In this document: positions 26,226 through 34,186 of the stretch, one piece after another
Numbering within the stretch: the first letter of the stretch is position 1
Layout: each line of letters starts with the position of its first letter
Source: Mycobacterium sp. AZCC_0083
Lineage (GTDB): Bacteria > Actinomycetota > Actinomycetes > Mycobacteriales > Mycobacteriaceae
Assembly: GCF_014202335.1 (NCBI RefSeq)
Contig: NZ_JACHGP010000002.1
Location: 310,001-374,000 of the forward strand
Reading direction: 5' to 3'
Length of the DNA: 64,000 bases
The notes under the pieces: generated by a model
Databases searched by the model: none
Seen by the model: only the letters and a program-made list of their open reading frames with translations
Told to the model about the DNA's origin: nothing
Position numbers and translations under genes: made by a program

Positions 26226-26957
26226 TCAGGGCCCTACGGTGAGGTCGTCGGAGCGTCCTGCCTCGAGCCGCGACCACTGGGGGATGGGACGCCCGTTCAT
26301 CCGGGTGTTGGAGCCATCGACCTGCCACCCTTGCGGCCAGCCGTCCGGCGAGTCCTCCCACGTCTCCTGGCGCCCGAAGACCGTGAGGTCCATGAGCGCG
26401 TAGCTGTAGTCCATCGCCTCGACACCGCGGCGGGTGGTCCAGTACGTCTCGAACACGCGGTCACCCTCGCGCAGGTAGCAGACGAGGTGCATCAAGCCGA
26501 CGTGGCGGCCGACCAGGAGCGTGTCGAGGGAGGGGAGTGCCGAGTACCACGGCATGTCCCAGTCCATGAACTCGCGGTAGCGGATGCCTTCCTCGTAGGA
26601 CCCCTGGGCGAAGACCGCGTAGGTGATGTCGCGGGAGTGAAGGTAGGACAGTTCCTGGACCTGAGTGGTCACCCACGTGCAGCCCTCGCATTGCTCGGGC
26701 GCGGGATGGCCGGGGTGCCACATGAAGTAGTACGCGACGAGTTGCTTGCGCCCCTCGAACGCGTCGAGCAGGGTGAGCGACCCATCGGGCCCGATCAGCT
26801 CGAGGGTGGCGTCGACCTCGACCATGGGCAGCCGTCGCCGGGCCGCGGCGATCGCGTCACCTTCACGGATGTGTGCCTTCTCCCGAGTACGGAGCGTCTC
26901 GATCTCGGCTTCGAAGGCGGCGCGGTCGACGGCAGTGGGCATTGGTTCGTCCTTCAT
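26226..26957 (-). CDS. DUF899 thioredoxin-like protein, copy A
   Basis: 243 aa of the DUF899 family, distant thioredoxin-fold proteins. Typical features are KAHIREGDAIAAARRRLPMVEV at the N-terminus, LVAYYFMWHPG, the paired cysteines of CEGCTWVTTQV, and FGRQETWEDSP near the C-terminus. Function is unproven; a thiol-redox role is likely from the fold. GGAGGACAGCC before the ATG fixes the start. It is the last gene of a three-gene run with an MDMPI-type protein and a second DUF899 copy (27657-28412) sharing the same C-terminal motif. Confidence 0.83.
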   Translation of the reverse strand: MKDEPMPTAVDRAAFEAEIETLRTREKAHIREGDAIAAARRRLPMVEVDATLELIGPDGSLTLLDAFEGRKQLVAYYFMWHPGHPAPEQCEGCTWVTTQVQELSYLHSRDITYAVFAQGSYEEGIRYREFMDWDMPWYSALPSLDTLLVGRHVGLMHLVCYLREGDRVFETYWTTRRGVEAMDYSYALMDLTVFGRQETWEDSPDGWPQGWQVDGSNTRMNGRPIPQWSRLEAGRSDDLTVGP

Positions 26958-26982
26958 GGCTGTCCTCCAACGGTTTTGGTGG

Positions 26983-27660
26983 TCATTCGTCGAGGTCCGC
27001 GTCGGCCGGGCCGAACAGGAACAGGTGATCGAGAACCGGCGTTGGGTCAGCCGACCAGTCCATCGCGGCGAGCTGGGCACGGCTGCGGCGGCCCGTTCGC
27101 CATCGCAGACCTTCGAATCGCGTAGTGCGGAGCCGTAATTCGGCGCGATCGCCTCGTCCGCTCAGGTACTGGCCGTCCTCCACCGTGACGAGCAGCGGAA
27201 CCGGCGTGCGAAGGTTGGCCAGTAGCTGGTCGGAGGACTTCCATACCGCCGCGGAGTCCCGCGCCCCTGGCCGGCCGATGGCAGCACGGACGTCGTGCTC
27301 GTGGCTGGTGATGTCGCCCAGCGGAGGTTTCACCCCGGCGGACTCGGCCATGTGGTCCAACGCTGCGGCGGCGTCGGTCCAGGCAGCAAGCAGCTCGGCC
27401 AGGTCATGATCACCGAACCGGGCGATCTGAGCTGCCGTCTCCTCGTCGGTCGGCGGCCCCACCAGACGCCCGCCCACCCAGTCCTCGGCGACGGCCACCA
27501 CATGCGCCACCACGTCGCGGACCGACCAGCCAGGGCAGGCCGCAACGGCCGCCTTCAACCCTGCGTCGTCCAGTCCCGCCACCAATCCGACCATCCGCTC
27601 CTTCGTCTCCTGATACAGACCCGCGGACAGGCGCGCATCATCGACCGACACGGCGATCAC
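26983..27660 (-). CDS. Mycothiol-dependent maleylpyruvate isomerase-type (MDMPI/DinB-fold) protein
   Basis: 225 aa. The N-terminal four-helix DinB-like domain with the metal histidines is visible: CPGWSVRDVVAHVVAVAEDW, then LDHMAES and SHEHDVRAAIG, followed by a C-terminal SCP2-like small domain. Members use mycothiol to transform or detoxify electrophiles. The GTG start overlaps the stop of the upstream DUF899 gene (GTGA), and a second DUF899 gene follows 25 bases on. Two thioredoxin-fold proteins around a mycothiol enzyme suggest a shared redox or detoxification task (inference). Confidence 0.82.
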   Translation of the reverse strand: MIAVSVDDARLSAGLYQETKERMVGLVAGLDDAGLKAAVAACPGWSVRDVVAHVVAVAEDWVGGRLVGPPTDEETAAQIARFGDHDLAELLAAWTDAAAALDHMAESAGVKPPLGDITSHEHDVRAAIGRPGARDSAAVWKSSDQLLANLRTPVPLLVTVEDGQYLSGRGDRAELRLRTTRFEGLRWRTGRRSRAQLAAMDWSADPTPVLDHLFLFGPADADLDE

Positions 27661-28412
27661 TCCTCCGGCATGCGCGGCGGCCGTTGGTCATTGGGGTCGT
27701 CGGGATCGGGTTCATCGAACCACCGCGACGGTTGAGTCTCGCGGTAGGTGTCATGCCAGCTCCACCATTCGTAGGGCTTGGTTTGCGGATAGCCCTCAGG
27801 CGAGTCCTCCCACGTCTCCTGGCGCCCGAGCGCGGTCATGTCGAGGAAGTTCCATGTGTTGACGAACACCTCGTCGCCCCGACCGTCGCTGAAATAGGTG
27901 CGGAATACCCGGTCTCCGTCCCGGATGAACGCGTTGTGGCCGTGCCATTCGTCCACGCCGAAATCCACGTCGAAGGCACCGTCGGAGTTGGGAATCATCG
28001 TGTACCAGGGATGGGTCCAACCCATCCGTGCCTTGATTCGTGCGATGTCGGCCTGCGACCCACGCGAGGCGTACACGAACGAGGTGTCCCTGGCGTTCAG
28101 ATGGGCGAGGTTGGGGATGTGGTCGGCCATCAACGAGCAGCCGACGCAGCCGTGCTCTGGCCACCCGTGCACGCCCGGATCGACGAAGGCGCGGTAGACG
28201 ATCAGCTGACGGCGTCCGTCGAAGAGATCGACCAGGCTGGCCGGGCCGCCGGGCCCCTCGAACCGGTACTGCTTCTCGACCGGTGTCCACGGCATGCGCC
28301 TTCGCAACGCGGCCATCGCGTCACGCGCGCGGGTCAGCTCCTTCTCCTTGACGAGCATCTCCTGGTAGGCAACCTGCCAGTCCTGCTCCGACACGATCGG
28401 CGGTGTCTTCAT
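27657..28412 (-). CDS. DUF899 thioredoxin-like protein, copy B
   Basis: 251 aa DUF899 protein, a paralog of the gene at 26226. Shared elements: RDAMAALRRRMPW N-terminal helix, LIVYRAFVDPG, a cysteine pair in GCVGCSLMADH, and TALGRQETWEDSPEG near the end. It opens the three-gene operon and is divergent from an ArsR regulator 130 bases away, the likely controller. The two copies differ too much to be a recent duplication. Confidence 0.83.
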   Translation of the reverse strand: MKTPPIVSEQDWQVAYQEMLVKEKELTRARDAMAALRRRMPWTPVEKQYRFEGPGGPASLVDLFDGRRQLIVYRAFVDPGVHGWPEHGCVGCSLMADHIPNLAHLNARDTSFVYASRGSQADIARIKARMGWTHPWYTMIPNSDGAFDVDFGVDEWHGHNAFIRDGDRVFRTYFSDGRGDEVFVNTWNFLDMTALGRQETWEDSPEGYPQTKPYEWWSWHDTYRETQPSRWFDEPDPDDPNDQRPPRMPEE

Positions 28413-28485
28413 GCGTTTCCCTTCCGCTTCTGCTGCAACGGTTCTGGTGACTTGGTGCCAACGGCCGCGCTCTGACGTTATATAT

Positions 28486-28495
28486 TTCAGTTGAA
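28486..28495. promoter_or_regulatory. Candidate ArsR operator (TTCA-GT-TGAA)
   Basis: A perfect ten-base palindrome midway in the 130-base region between the DUF899/MDMPI operon and the ArsR gene. A related half-site, ATAGTCAAC, lies just before the ArsR start at 28531-28539. The position suits repression of both directions. Confidence 0.5.
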
Positions 28496-28542
28496 TGACT
28501 TCGCGTTCAGCTCACCACGGACAACCCGCTATAGTCAACAGA

Positions 28543-28887
28543 ATGCTTGAAGATCAGGTGCTGGATCGGGCGTACTCCGCGCTCGCCGATCCCACTCGCC
28601 GCTGGGTGCTGGAGACACTGCGCAACGGCGACGCCCGCATCACCGACTTGGCCGCTCCGCTACCGATGACGTTCGCCGGCGTATCGCGCCACATCGGCGT
28701 CCTGGAATCGGCTGGCCTGGTGCGGCGCGAGGTGCGCGGCCGCGAGCACTGGCTTTCCCTGCAGCCGGACGGTCTGGCGATGGCCCAGCGGTGGATCGGC
28801 GAGCAGACCGACTTCTGGTCGACGCGTGCGGATGCACTGGAGGCGCGGTTGCGCCGCAAGTCGCGTGCGCGCCGGGACGGGAAGTGA
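28543..28887 (+). CDS. ArsR-family transcriptional regulator
   Basis: 114 aa winged-helix repressor: LDRAYSALADPTRRWVLETL, DLAAPLPMTFAGVSRHIGVL and the wing LVRREVRGREHWLSL. No metal-binding CVC-type cysteines are present, so it probably senses something other than metal, as in the many ArsR/SRPBCC gene pairs. ATG at 28543; an ATG at 28495 would add 16 residues but overlaps the palindrome. A copy of the dispersed repeat and an SRPBCC gene follow immediately. Confidence 0.84.
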   Translation: MLEDQVLDRAYSALADPTRRWVLETLRNGDARITDLAAPLPMTFAGVSRHIGVLESAGLVRREVRGREHWLSLQPDGLAMAQRWIGEQTDFWSTRADALEARLRRKSRARRDGK

Positions 28888-28891
28888 TCGT

Positions 28892-28913
28892 GGGCGAGCG
28901 AAGCGACGGGGGA
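28892..28913 (+). repeat. Dispersed short repeat, copy 2 (core GCGAGCGAAGCGACGGGG)
   Basis: Identical over 22 bases to the copy at 11155-11176. It lies between the ArsR stop and the SRPBCC start at 28922, and its G-run serves as the ribosome-binding purines about eight bases before the ATG. Confidence 0.75.
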
Positions 28914-28921
28914 TTGTCGTG

Positions 28922-29356
28922 ATGACCGACGCTCCTGTGGCACGCGTGCAGCGGGTCATGCCCGCGACCCCAGGCGTGGTGTTCGACCAATGGCTCGATC
29001 CAGAATCGTTGGCGGACTGGATGTGTCCGCGTCCGGACCGATGTGTCGCCATCACGGTCGAACCCCGGATCGGGGGAACCGTGCGCTTCGACGTCGACCA
29101 TTCCGGTACCAGCGTTCTGATCACCGGACAGTTCCTCGCCATCGACCGCCCACACCTACTGCGCTTCACGTGGACCAACTCGGACTGGGCGGACCCGACG
29201 GTGGTCAGCGTCGTCAACGTCGCCTTCGAACCGTTCGGCGACGATCAGACGCTCATGTCCATCGAGCATTCCCTCATACCCCCGGAGGAACTGGACAGCT
29301 TCGCGAACGGTTGGGTGGGCGTCTGCGATCAGCTCGAGGCGTTTCTTCGTAATTGA
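28922..29356 (+). CDS. SRPBCC / AHSA1-type domain protein
   Basis: 144 aa START-like fold of the Aha1 C-terminal (AHSA1) group: RVMPATPGVVFDQWLDPESL, a central GGTVRFDV strand, and the C-terminal helix WVGVCDQLEAFL. These small proteins bind hydrophobic ligands. The pair ArsR + AHSA1 is a common bacterial arrangement in which the regulator and the SRPBCC protein are expressed together. A GTG at 28919 is an alternative start. Confidence 0.82.
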   Translation: MTDAPVARVQRVMPATPGVVFDQWLDPESLADWMCPRPDRCVAITVEPRIGGTVRFDVDHSGTSVLITGQFLAIDRPHLLRFTWTNSDWADPTVVSVVNVAFEPFGDDQTLMSIEHSLIPPEELDSFANGWVGVCDQLEAFLRN

Positions 29357-29406
29357 CGCACCGCTGTACCGCGTGGACGATGACGGGACGTTCGCGGGAC
29401 CCCCGC

Positions 29407-29436
29407 GGCCCGATTGGATGAGGCCCGATTGGATGA
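29407..29436 (+). repeat. 15-bp tandem duplication before dimethylargininase
   Basis: The unit GGCCCGATTGGATGA occurs twice head to tail, ending 17 bases before the ATG of the dimethylargininase gene. Perfect identity suggests a recent slip. It may alter spacing of the promoter or leader. Confidence 0.8.
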
Positions 29437-29453
29437 GGAGACGGTGAACCGCA

Positions 29454-30218
29454 ATGCCTGACCGCCCGTACGCGTTGGTCCGCCGGCCTGCAGAGACACT
29501 GGCCGACGGCATCGTGACATTCCTCGAGCGCCAGACTCTGGATCTCGAACTGGCCAAGCGTCAGTGGGATGACTACGTTGCGGCACTCGAGCGCAGTGGA
29601 TGGCCCACCATCGCGATCGACGGTGACGACGCGATGCCGGACTGCGTGTTCGTCGAAGACGCCGTGGTGATGTTCGGCGACCTCGCGGTCATCACCAATC
29701 CGCGCCAACCGACGCGCAACCCGGAAATCGTTGCCGTTCAACGAGCGATCGACGACTTGGGGCTGGAGAGTGCAGCCATCACCGAGGGCACGCTGGATGG
29801 CGGCGACGTGCTCAAGGTGGGTTCGCAGGTTTACGTCGGGCTCAGCGGCACCACCAACGCGGCGGCGATCGACTTGCTTGCCCGGATCCTCGCGCCTCGC
29901 GGGTACACCGTCACGGCCGTGCCGCTGACCAAGGCGCTGCATCTGAAGAGCGCGATCACCGCACTTCCCGACGGCACCGTCATCGGGTACGAGCCCGTCG
30001 TCGACGACCCGGGCACGTTCCCGTCGTTCCTCGGCGTGCCCGAGGAACCGGGAGCCCACGTGGTCATCCTCGACGACGATCTGCTGCTCATGAGTTCAGC
30101 GGCTCCCCGCACGGCCGAGTTGTTCGCCGAGCGGGGCTATCGGCTTGAGACCGTGGACATCTCGGAGTACGAGAAGCTCGAGGGCTGCGTGACGTGCTTG
30201 AGCGTGCGAGTGCGATGA
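29454..30218 (+). CDS. Dimethylargininase (NG,NG-dimethylarginine dimethylaminohydrolase)
   Basis: 254 aa amidinotransferase-fold hydrolase that converts methylated arginines to citrulline and methylamines. Visible features are the N-terminal ALVRRPAETL, the acidic substrate motif DCVFVEDAVV, GGDVLKVG, the catalytic His in LHLKSA and the catalytic Cys near the C-terminus in EGCVTCLSVRV. Length matches bacterial DDAH enzymes. It overlaps by ATGA the small secreted protein gene downstream, so the two are coupled. Confidence 0.88.
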   Translation: MPDRPYALVRRPAETLADGIVTFLERQTLDLELAKRQWDDYVAALERSGWPTIAIDGDDAMPDCVFVEDAVVMFGDLAVITNPRQPTRNPEIVAVQRAIDDLGLESAAITEGTLDGGDVLKVGSQVYVGLSGTTNAAAIDLLARILAPRGYTVTAVPLTKALHLKSAITALPDGTVIGYEPVVDDPGTFPSFLGVPEEPGAHVVILDDDLLLMSSAAPRTAELFAERGYRLETVDISEYEKLEGCVTCLSVRVR

Positions 30219-30484
30219 CACGGGCGGGCCGCGTGCGACCGGTGCTGCTGTTCGTGGCCACTGGTTGCGCGGTCCTGATCGCCGTCGCACCGACCGCGAG
30301 CGCGGATGACGAGTCGGCCTACAACGGCGCGCCGACGGTGGTCTCCGGCGGCCCCGTGCCGACGGTGAACGGCGTTCCATGCGTCGCTGGACATCTCGGG
30401 ACCTGTACCGGATTCGCACAGAACTCGCCCACCCCCAAGACGCCGCGGTCAGTAGTCGGGCACAGCCCGACGGTCAGCCCCTAA
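30215..30484 (+). CDS. Small secreted protein with TVNGVPC...GTC motif
   Basis: 89 aa. Basic n-region, hydrophobic core LLFVATGCAVLIAVAPTASA and a probable signal peptidase site ASA-DD. The mature peptide of ~55 residues carries PTVNGVPCVAGHLGTC with two cysteines that could form a disulfide. The same pattern (TVNGIPCTPEHYGTC) occurs in the secreted protein at 31561, on the other side of the methyltransferase gene. Function unknown. The ATG overlaps the dimethylargininase stop; a TTG at 30194 is possible. Confidence 0.75.
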   Translation: MTRAGRVRPVLLFVATGCAVLIAVAPTASADDESAYNGAPTVVSGGPVPTVNGVPCVAGHLGTCTGFAQNSPTPKTPRSVVGHSPTVSP

Positions 30485-30600
30485 ATCTCCCATTGGCAGG
30501 TGAACTCGCTACGTAACAAGGGCTTCCAGAATCAAGGTGTACTGTCGGCATCAGCTGGTTAAACAGGCTAAGCAAATGATGCGGACGGAAGGACTTTGAC

Positions 30601-31527
30601 ATGGCGCGGACGGACGACGACACATGGGACCTCGCTACGAGCGTGGGAGCCACCGCCACCATGGTCGCCGCGGCCAGGGCGATCGCGACCAAGCTCGACG
30701 ACCCGCTGATCGACGATCCGTTCGCCGAACCGCTGGTCCGTGCCGTCGGGGTCGACTTCTTCACCAAACTGGCCAGCGGTGAACTCGACCCTGCCGAAGT
30801 CGACGGCGGCGCCGGCTTCGGACTTCAGATGATGACCGACATGATGTCGGCTCGGACCCGGTACTTCGACGACTTCTTCCACGACGCGGCGCGGGCCGGA
30901 GTCCGTCAGGGCGTCATCCTGGCATCGGGTCTGGACGCCCGCGGCTACCGACTGCACTGGGCGGACGGAACGACGATCTTCGAGATCGACCAACCAGAGG
31001 TCATCGAATTCAAGGCCAAGACGCTCACGGGACTGGGCGCGTTGCCCACCACCGATCTGAGGTTCGTTCCCATCGATCTTCGAAGCGACTGGCCCGCCGC
31101 ACTCCACAAGGCCGGGTTCAACACCGCCGAGTCGACCGCCTGGATTGCCGAAGGTCTACTCGCCTTCCTGCCCGCCGATGCCCAGGACCGCTTGTTCGAC
31201 GAGATCACTGCGCTCAGCGCACCGGGCAGCCGCCTGGCAACCGAAGTCTTCGGGAACACTCCAGACGTCGACCCGGCCAAGGCGGAGCAGAGCATGCAGG
31301 ACTTTGCGCAGCGCTGGCGCGATCACGGTCTCGACGTCGACCTGTCGGATCTCTGGTACCACGAAGACCGCAGCGACGTCGTGAGCTACCTCGACGCCCG
31401 TGGTTGGGCCTCAGTCGGCGCCACGATTCAGCATCTGCTGGTGGTCAATGGACTGTCGCCTGCACCATTCTCGGTGGACGGCGCTTCGGTACCGGCCAGC
31501 GTCTACTACACGTCAATCTTGAGGTAG
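30601..31527 (+). CDS. Class I SAM-dependent methyltransferase, mycobacterial Rv0281-type family
   Basis: 308 aa of the family greatly expanded in mycobacteria (putative SAM O-methyltransferases related to leucine carboxyl methyltransferase). Hallmarks are DDPLIDDPFAEPLVRAVG, TRYFDDFF, the SAM motif ILASGLDARGYRL, FEIDQPEVIEFK and WIAEGLLAFLP. The length is typical. Substrates are unknown for nearly all members. It stands alone, flanked by two small secreted proteins that resemble each other. Confidence 0.9.
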   Translation: MARTDDDTWDLATSVGATATMVAAARAIATKLDDPLIDDPFAEPLVRAVGVDFFTKLASGELDPAEVDGGAGFGLQMMTDMMSARTRYFDDFFHDAARAGVRQGVILASGLDARGYRLHWADGTTIFEIDQPEVIEFKAKTLTGLGALPTTDLRFVPIDLRSDWPAALHKAGFNTAESTAWIAEGLLAFLPADAQDRLFDEITALSAPGSRLATEVFGNTPDVDPAKAEQSMQDFAQRWRDHGLDVDLSDLWYHEDRSDVVSYLDARGWASVGATIQHLLVVNGLSPAPFSVDGASVPASVYYTSILR

Positions 31528-31560
31528 TTCCGAACCGCTGTGAGCTGGGGCGGAGAGGCG

Positions 31561-31845
31561 TCAGCCCTGCTGGCCGAGGGCCAAGCAGGTGCCATAGTGC
31601 TCGGGTGTGCAGGGAATCCCATTGACCGTGGCAACTTGGCCGGGATTTTGCACGATGTTGTTGCCCGACGGGCCTGATGGGCTGACGGCGATGTTTCCAG
31701 GTCCGCCTGCGACACACACGCCTTCGAATCGGGACTCAGTGGTGCCATAGGGGCAGGCCCCGGCCGGGGAGGCCACGACCAATGATCCAGCGGCCACTGC
31801 CACAGCACATCCGAAGAGGACGATCCCTCGCTTCACGACCACCAT
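31561..31845 (-). CDS. Small secreted protein with TVNGIPC...GTC motif
   Basis: 94 aa. A signal peptide is clear: KRGIVLFGCAVAVAAGSLVV with cleavage near ASPAGA. The mature part has four cysteines, Gly/Ser/Pro-rich repeats (GNIAVSPSGPSG) and the C-terminal motif ATVNGIPCTPEHYGTC. It shares that motif with the gene at 30215 and is oppositely oriented, so the two bracket the methyltransferase. ATG at 31845 was chosen for the compact signal peptide; a GTG at 31878 is possible. Function unknown. Confidence 0.75.
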   Translation of the reverse strand: MVVVKRGIVLFGCAVAVAAGSLVVASPAGACPYGTTESRFEGVCVAGGPGNIAVSPSGPSGNNIVQNPGQVATVNGIPCTPEHYGTCLALGQQG

Positions 31846-31906
31846 CAACAACTCCCAAGCGCCTCGTCCGATGACCACAGCCTAGCCCAACGGGCTATTT
31901 GCACGG

Positions 31907-32434
31907 TTAATCGTGGTCAAGCGGCATCTCGTTACGCACTCGGCGGACGGCCGCCTGAATCTCGGCGACTCGCGACGGAGGCAGTCCCCAGGGGTGGTCC
32001 ACACCGACCCGTTCGTCGACATCCCACAGCACGCACTGCTCGCCCGGCTTGGCGACCAGTGACCATGCGATCACCGTCCTGCGAAGTTGCTCATCCATGG
32101 GACCGGTGACCTCAAGGAGCCCTGCGGGTGCACCGTCAACCGGATTGTGATGCAGAAACTTGCCGTAGGCCGTCGTGCAGAATTCCGAATACCTTGCGGT
32201 GCAGAGGATCAGACCATGCCACGCCTCGTCAACCGCCCGCGACGGCATCCCGATCGCCCTGCCGTCGCGCAGCGCCGGCCCGCAGCATCGCAGCCATTGG
32301 CGCAAACCGGTCTCGATGAGTGACCGTGGTTGCCACGGACAGGTTTTGAACACGGCGGGGGGTAGCTCGAGGTCGGCCACCGCGGTGCCCACTCGGTCGA
32401 GGCGGTCCTCGCGCCTGCGCAGTAGCGACGACAT
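31907..32434 (-). CDS. Glycine-rich-domain-associated (GRDP-like) protein
   Basis: 175 aa. The central motif AVDEAWHGLILCTARYSEFC followed by FLHHNP resembles the DxxWH...Y.xFC core of the GRDP-like family (PF07173), known from plant glycine-rich domain proteins and bacterial homologs. No signal or membrane segment. It begins four bases after the stop of the Cys/Gly-rich membrane protein and is certainly in the same operon, which fits the family name: one partner carries the fold, the other the glycine-rich tail. Function unknown. Confidence 0.72.
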   Translation of the reverse strand: MSSLLRRREDRLDRVGTAVADLELPPAVFKTCPWQPRSLIETGLRQWLRCCGPALRDGRAIGMPSRAVDEAWHGLILCTARYSEFCTTAYGKFLHHNPVDGAPAGLLEVTGPMDEQLRRTVIAWSLVAKPGEQCVLWDVDERVGVDHPWGLPPSRVAEIQAAVRRVRNEMPLDHD

Positions 32435-32438
32435 GTCG

Positions 32439-32648
32439 TCAGCCCCCGCAACCACCGCAGCCACCACAACCGCCGCAGCCCCCGCCGCAACCGCCGCAGC
32501 CACCACCACCGCAGCTTCGGCGGCGGCTCTCGCCCGATTCCTTCCCGGCATCCCAGGTCTCGTCGTCGTCACCATCGCGGGACTTGGTCACCGCGATCGC
32601 GAGCATGGCCGATCCAAAGACCCCCAGAATGACTATCAAGGTGACCAT
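32439..32648 (-). CDS. Small membrane protein with Cys/Gly-repeat tail
   Basis: 69 aa. One N-terminal membrane segment (VTLIVILGVFGSAMLAIAV), a charged linker, then a 25-residue tail made almost only of CGG/CGGG units with about eight cysteines. The tail DNA is a simple repeat (32448-32512) and could vary in length by slippage. Such tails may bind metal or self-associate. Start by ATG at 32648; followed directly by the GRDP-like gene. Confidence 0.7.
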   Translation of the reverse strand: MVTLIVILGVFGSAMLAIAVTKSRDGDDDETWDAGKESGESRRRSCGGGGCGGCGGGCGGCGGCGGCGG

Positions 32649-32760
32649 CACGACACCCCCTTCAGATCGGCGAGATCCTCGCCTTCGACACCCCGTCGTG
32701 TCGATCGTTTGACCATGATGGGGCCGCCTCGGCAGGCAAGGAATGGGCTTGGCCCCCGAC

Positions 32761-32811
32761 ACCGAATTTCCTTGCACGATTCACAGATTCACGCACCATC
32801 GATTCGCCCTG
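32761..32811 (+). repeat. Imperfect direct repeat, left copy (brackets 33-44 kb cluster)
   Basis: Begins ACCGAATT and ends GATTCGCCCTG. About 40 of 51 positions match the right copy at 44037-44086 in the same orientation with one gap. A third, partial copy (TTTCCTTGCAC then CACAGATT, 21 of 23 identical) lies at 49087-49109. The left copy is intergenic; the right copy covers the last codons of the gene at 44065. Confidence 0.6.
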
Positions 32812-32930
32812 GGCGGACCTCGAGCCCTCGGACACGCGATTCCTGCCGACTTCCTGGAAGCTCTGAACACCCTGCCGGCGATACCTCCGAAACCGCAACG
32901 CCACGAAACGTCATACGACAGAAACAGAAC

Positions 32931-32940
32931 CGGTATACCG
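32931..32940. promoter_or_regulatory. Palindrome CGGTATACCG, candidate GntR operator
   Basis: Perfect ten-base palindrome 67 bases before the SIS-domain gene that opens the operon. FCD-type GntR regulators recognise short GTATAC-centred palindromes, and such a regulator is encoded at the end of this cluster (43321). The flanking AAC and TTT keep partial symmetry. Confidence 0.55.
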
Positions 32941-33007
32941 TTTTCCTCGATGCCAGCGCAGGGTACCGCTCGCCCTGGCTGCGGAACGAAAGCGAAGTCG
33001 TCCCACG

Positions 33008-34186
33008 ATGAGTGCTCCCGCGAGCCCCCTCCTCGACCCGGGTACCAGCCCGCTCGATGCCCGTCAGCAGGCCGTCGTCCAACGGGTCTCCGACGCCGAG
33101 CGCGCCCACATCCTCGCCCTTCCGAGCAATGACCCACTCGACCCGAAGCTCCGCTTTCGCGTCGAGGCGACCGGACCGGAACTGTTTGGCCAGCCAGCGG
33201 CGATACAAGCAACACTGCAGCTCAACGCCGTAACCCTCGACGTCATCGCCGACCGGCTCGCCGCCGGCGTCCGGCGAGTGGTGCTGGTCGGCTGCGGAGA
33301 CTCACTCGCCGTTATGATCGCCGCGCGGCAGGCTCTCGAGTGCATGCTCGGGGTGCCCTGTGAACCCATGCAGAGCTTGGAGTTCGCGTACTACCATGCG
33401 CATCTCGTCGACGCGGGTACAGCCGTCGTCGCGTTGTCCAGCTCGGGGGAGACGACCCGCACCGTCGAAGCTCTACTGATGGCTCAAAATCGCGGATCGT
33501 ATACCGTTGCGCTGACCAACACGGCCGATTCAACCCTGCAGTCCGAGGCCGACACGTCGCTGAAGATCGAGGCAACCCGGGTCGGCTGGCCCACGCAGTC
33601 GTCCACCGCCGCGCTGGCATTGCTGCTGGAATTGGCCATCCGGGTGGGCGAGCGGCGCGTGCCGACGGACGCCGCACCGCTGCGCACTACCTTCGACGAG
33701 CTCCCCGATGTCATGACGCAGGCGCTCGGCAGGATCGACCCGCTGATCGCCGACATCGCCGGATATGAGGTCGAGGCCGGGGTGCAGACGGTGCTGTTCT
33801 CAGGCGCCGGGCCCAGTCTGGCATCCGCGATCGTGGGCGCGGCCAAGGTCAAGGAGTGCACGACGCTGCATGCGATCGACATCCAGACCGAGGAATACCA
33901 CCACTACAACTCGCAGAAGGCCGGCGAGCCGCTCGTCCTGATCGCCCCGTCGGGTCCATCGGTGCCGCGTGCCGTCGATACCGGCACGGATGCGCTGCGC
34001 TGGGGTGGCCGCCTCTACGTCGTCACCACCGACGGAGAGCGCGCGTTCGATCACCTCACGGGTCAGGTCATCACGCTGCCGCCGGTTCCCGAGTCGCTGT
34101 CGCCTCTGCTCTCCGTGCTTCCCGCCCAGCTGGTCGGTTACCGCCTTGGCCTCAACTGCTACGCCGCGGCGGCAGCCGATGCCTGA
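33008..34186 (+). CDS. SIS-domain sugar isomerase / deglycase-like protein
   Basis: 392 aa with two sugar-isomerase (SIS) domains. The first shows LVGCGDSLAVMIAARQALE and ALSSSGETTRTVEAL, the phosphosugar-binding Ser/Thr motif; the second begins with TVLFSGAGPSLASAIVGAAK and includes HAIDIQTEEYHHY. Such proteins act on aldose/ketose phosphates or amino-sugar phosphates (GlmS, AgaS, FrlB). Next to a PfkB kinase, an ABC importer and a GntR regulator, a deglycase like FrlB, which splits fructosamine 6-phosphates, is a reasonable guess, not proof. It overlaps the PfkB gene by eight bases. Confidence 0.82.
   Translation: MSAPASPLLDPGTSPLDARQQAVVQRVSDAERAHILALPSNDPLDPKLRFRVEATGPELFGQPAAIQATLQLNAVTLDVIADRLAAGVRRVVLVGCGDSLAVMIAARQALECMLGVPCEPMQSLEFAYYHAHLVDAGTAVVALSSSGETTRTVEALLMAQNRGSYTVALTNTADSTLQSEADTSLKIEATRVGWPTQSSTAALALLLELAIRVGERRVPTDAAPLRTTFDELPDVMTQALGRIDPLIADIAGYEVEAGVQTVLFSGAGPSLASAIVGAAKVKECTTLHAIDIQTEEYHHYNSQKAGEPLVLIAPSGPSVPRAVDTGTDALRWGGRLYVVTTDGERAFDHLTGQVITLPPVPESLSPLLSVLPAQLVGYRLGLNCYAAAAADA

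Larger units (their letters stand above)
32649..33007. other. Intergenic region before the 33-44 kb operon
   Basis: 359 bases without a supported gene. It contains copy 1 of an imperfect ~50 bp direct repeat (32761-32811), the palindrome CGGTATACCG at 32931-32940, and the promoters for the Cys/Gly-rich membrane protein (left) and the SIS operon (right). Open frames on the minus strand here look like shadows or remnants. Confidence 0.6.

Noticed and set aside
32448..32512. Repeated CCGCCGCAG units looking like a repeat array
   Set aside because: They encode the Cys/Gly tail of a small protein; no spacer-repeat structure as in CRISPR.
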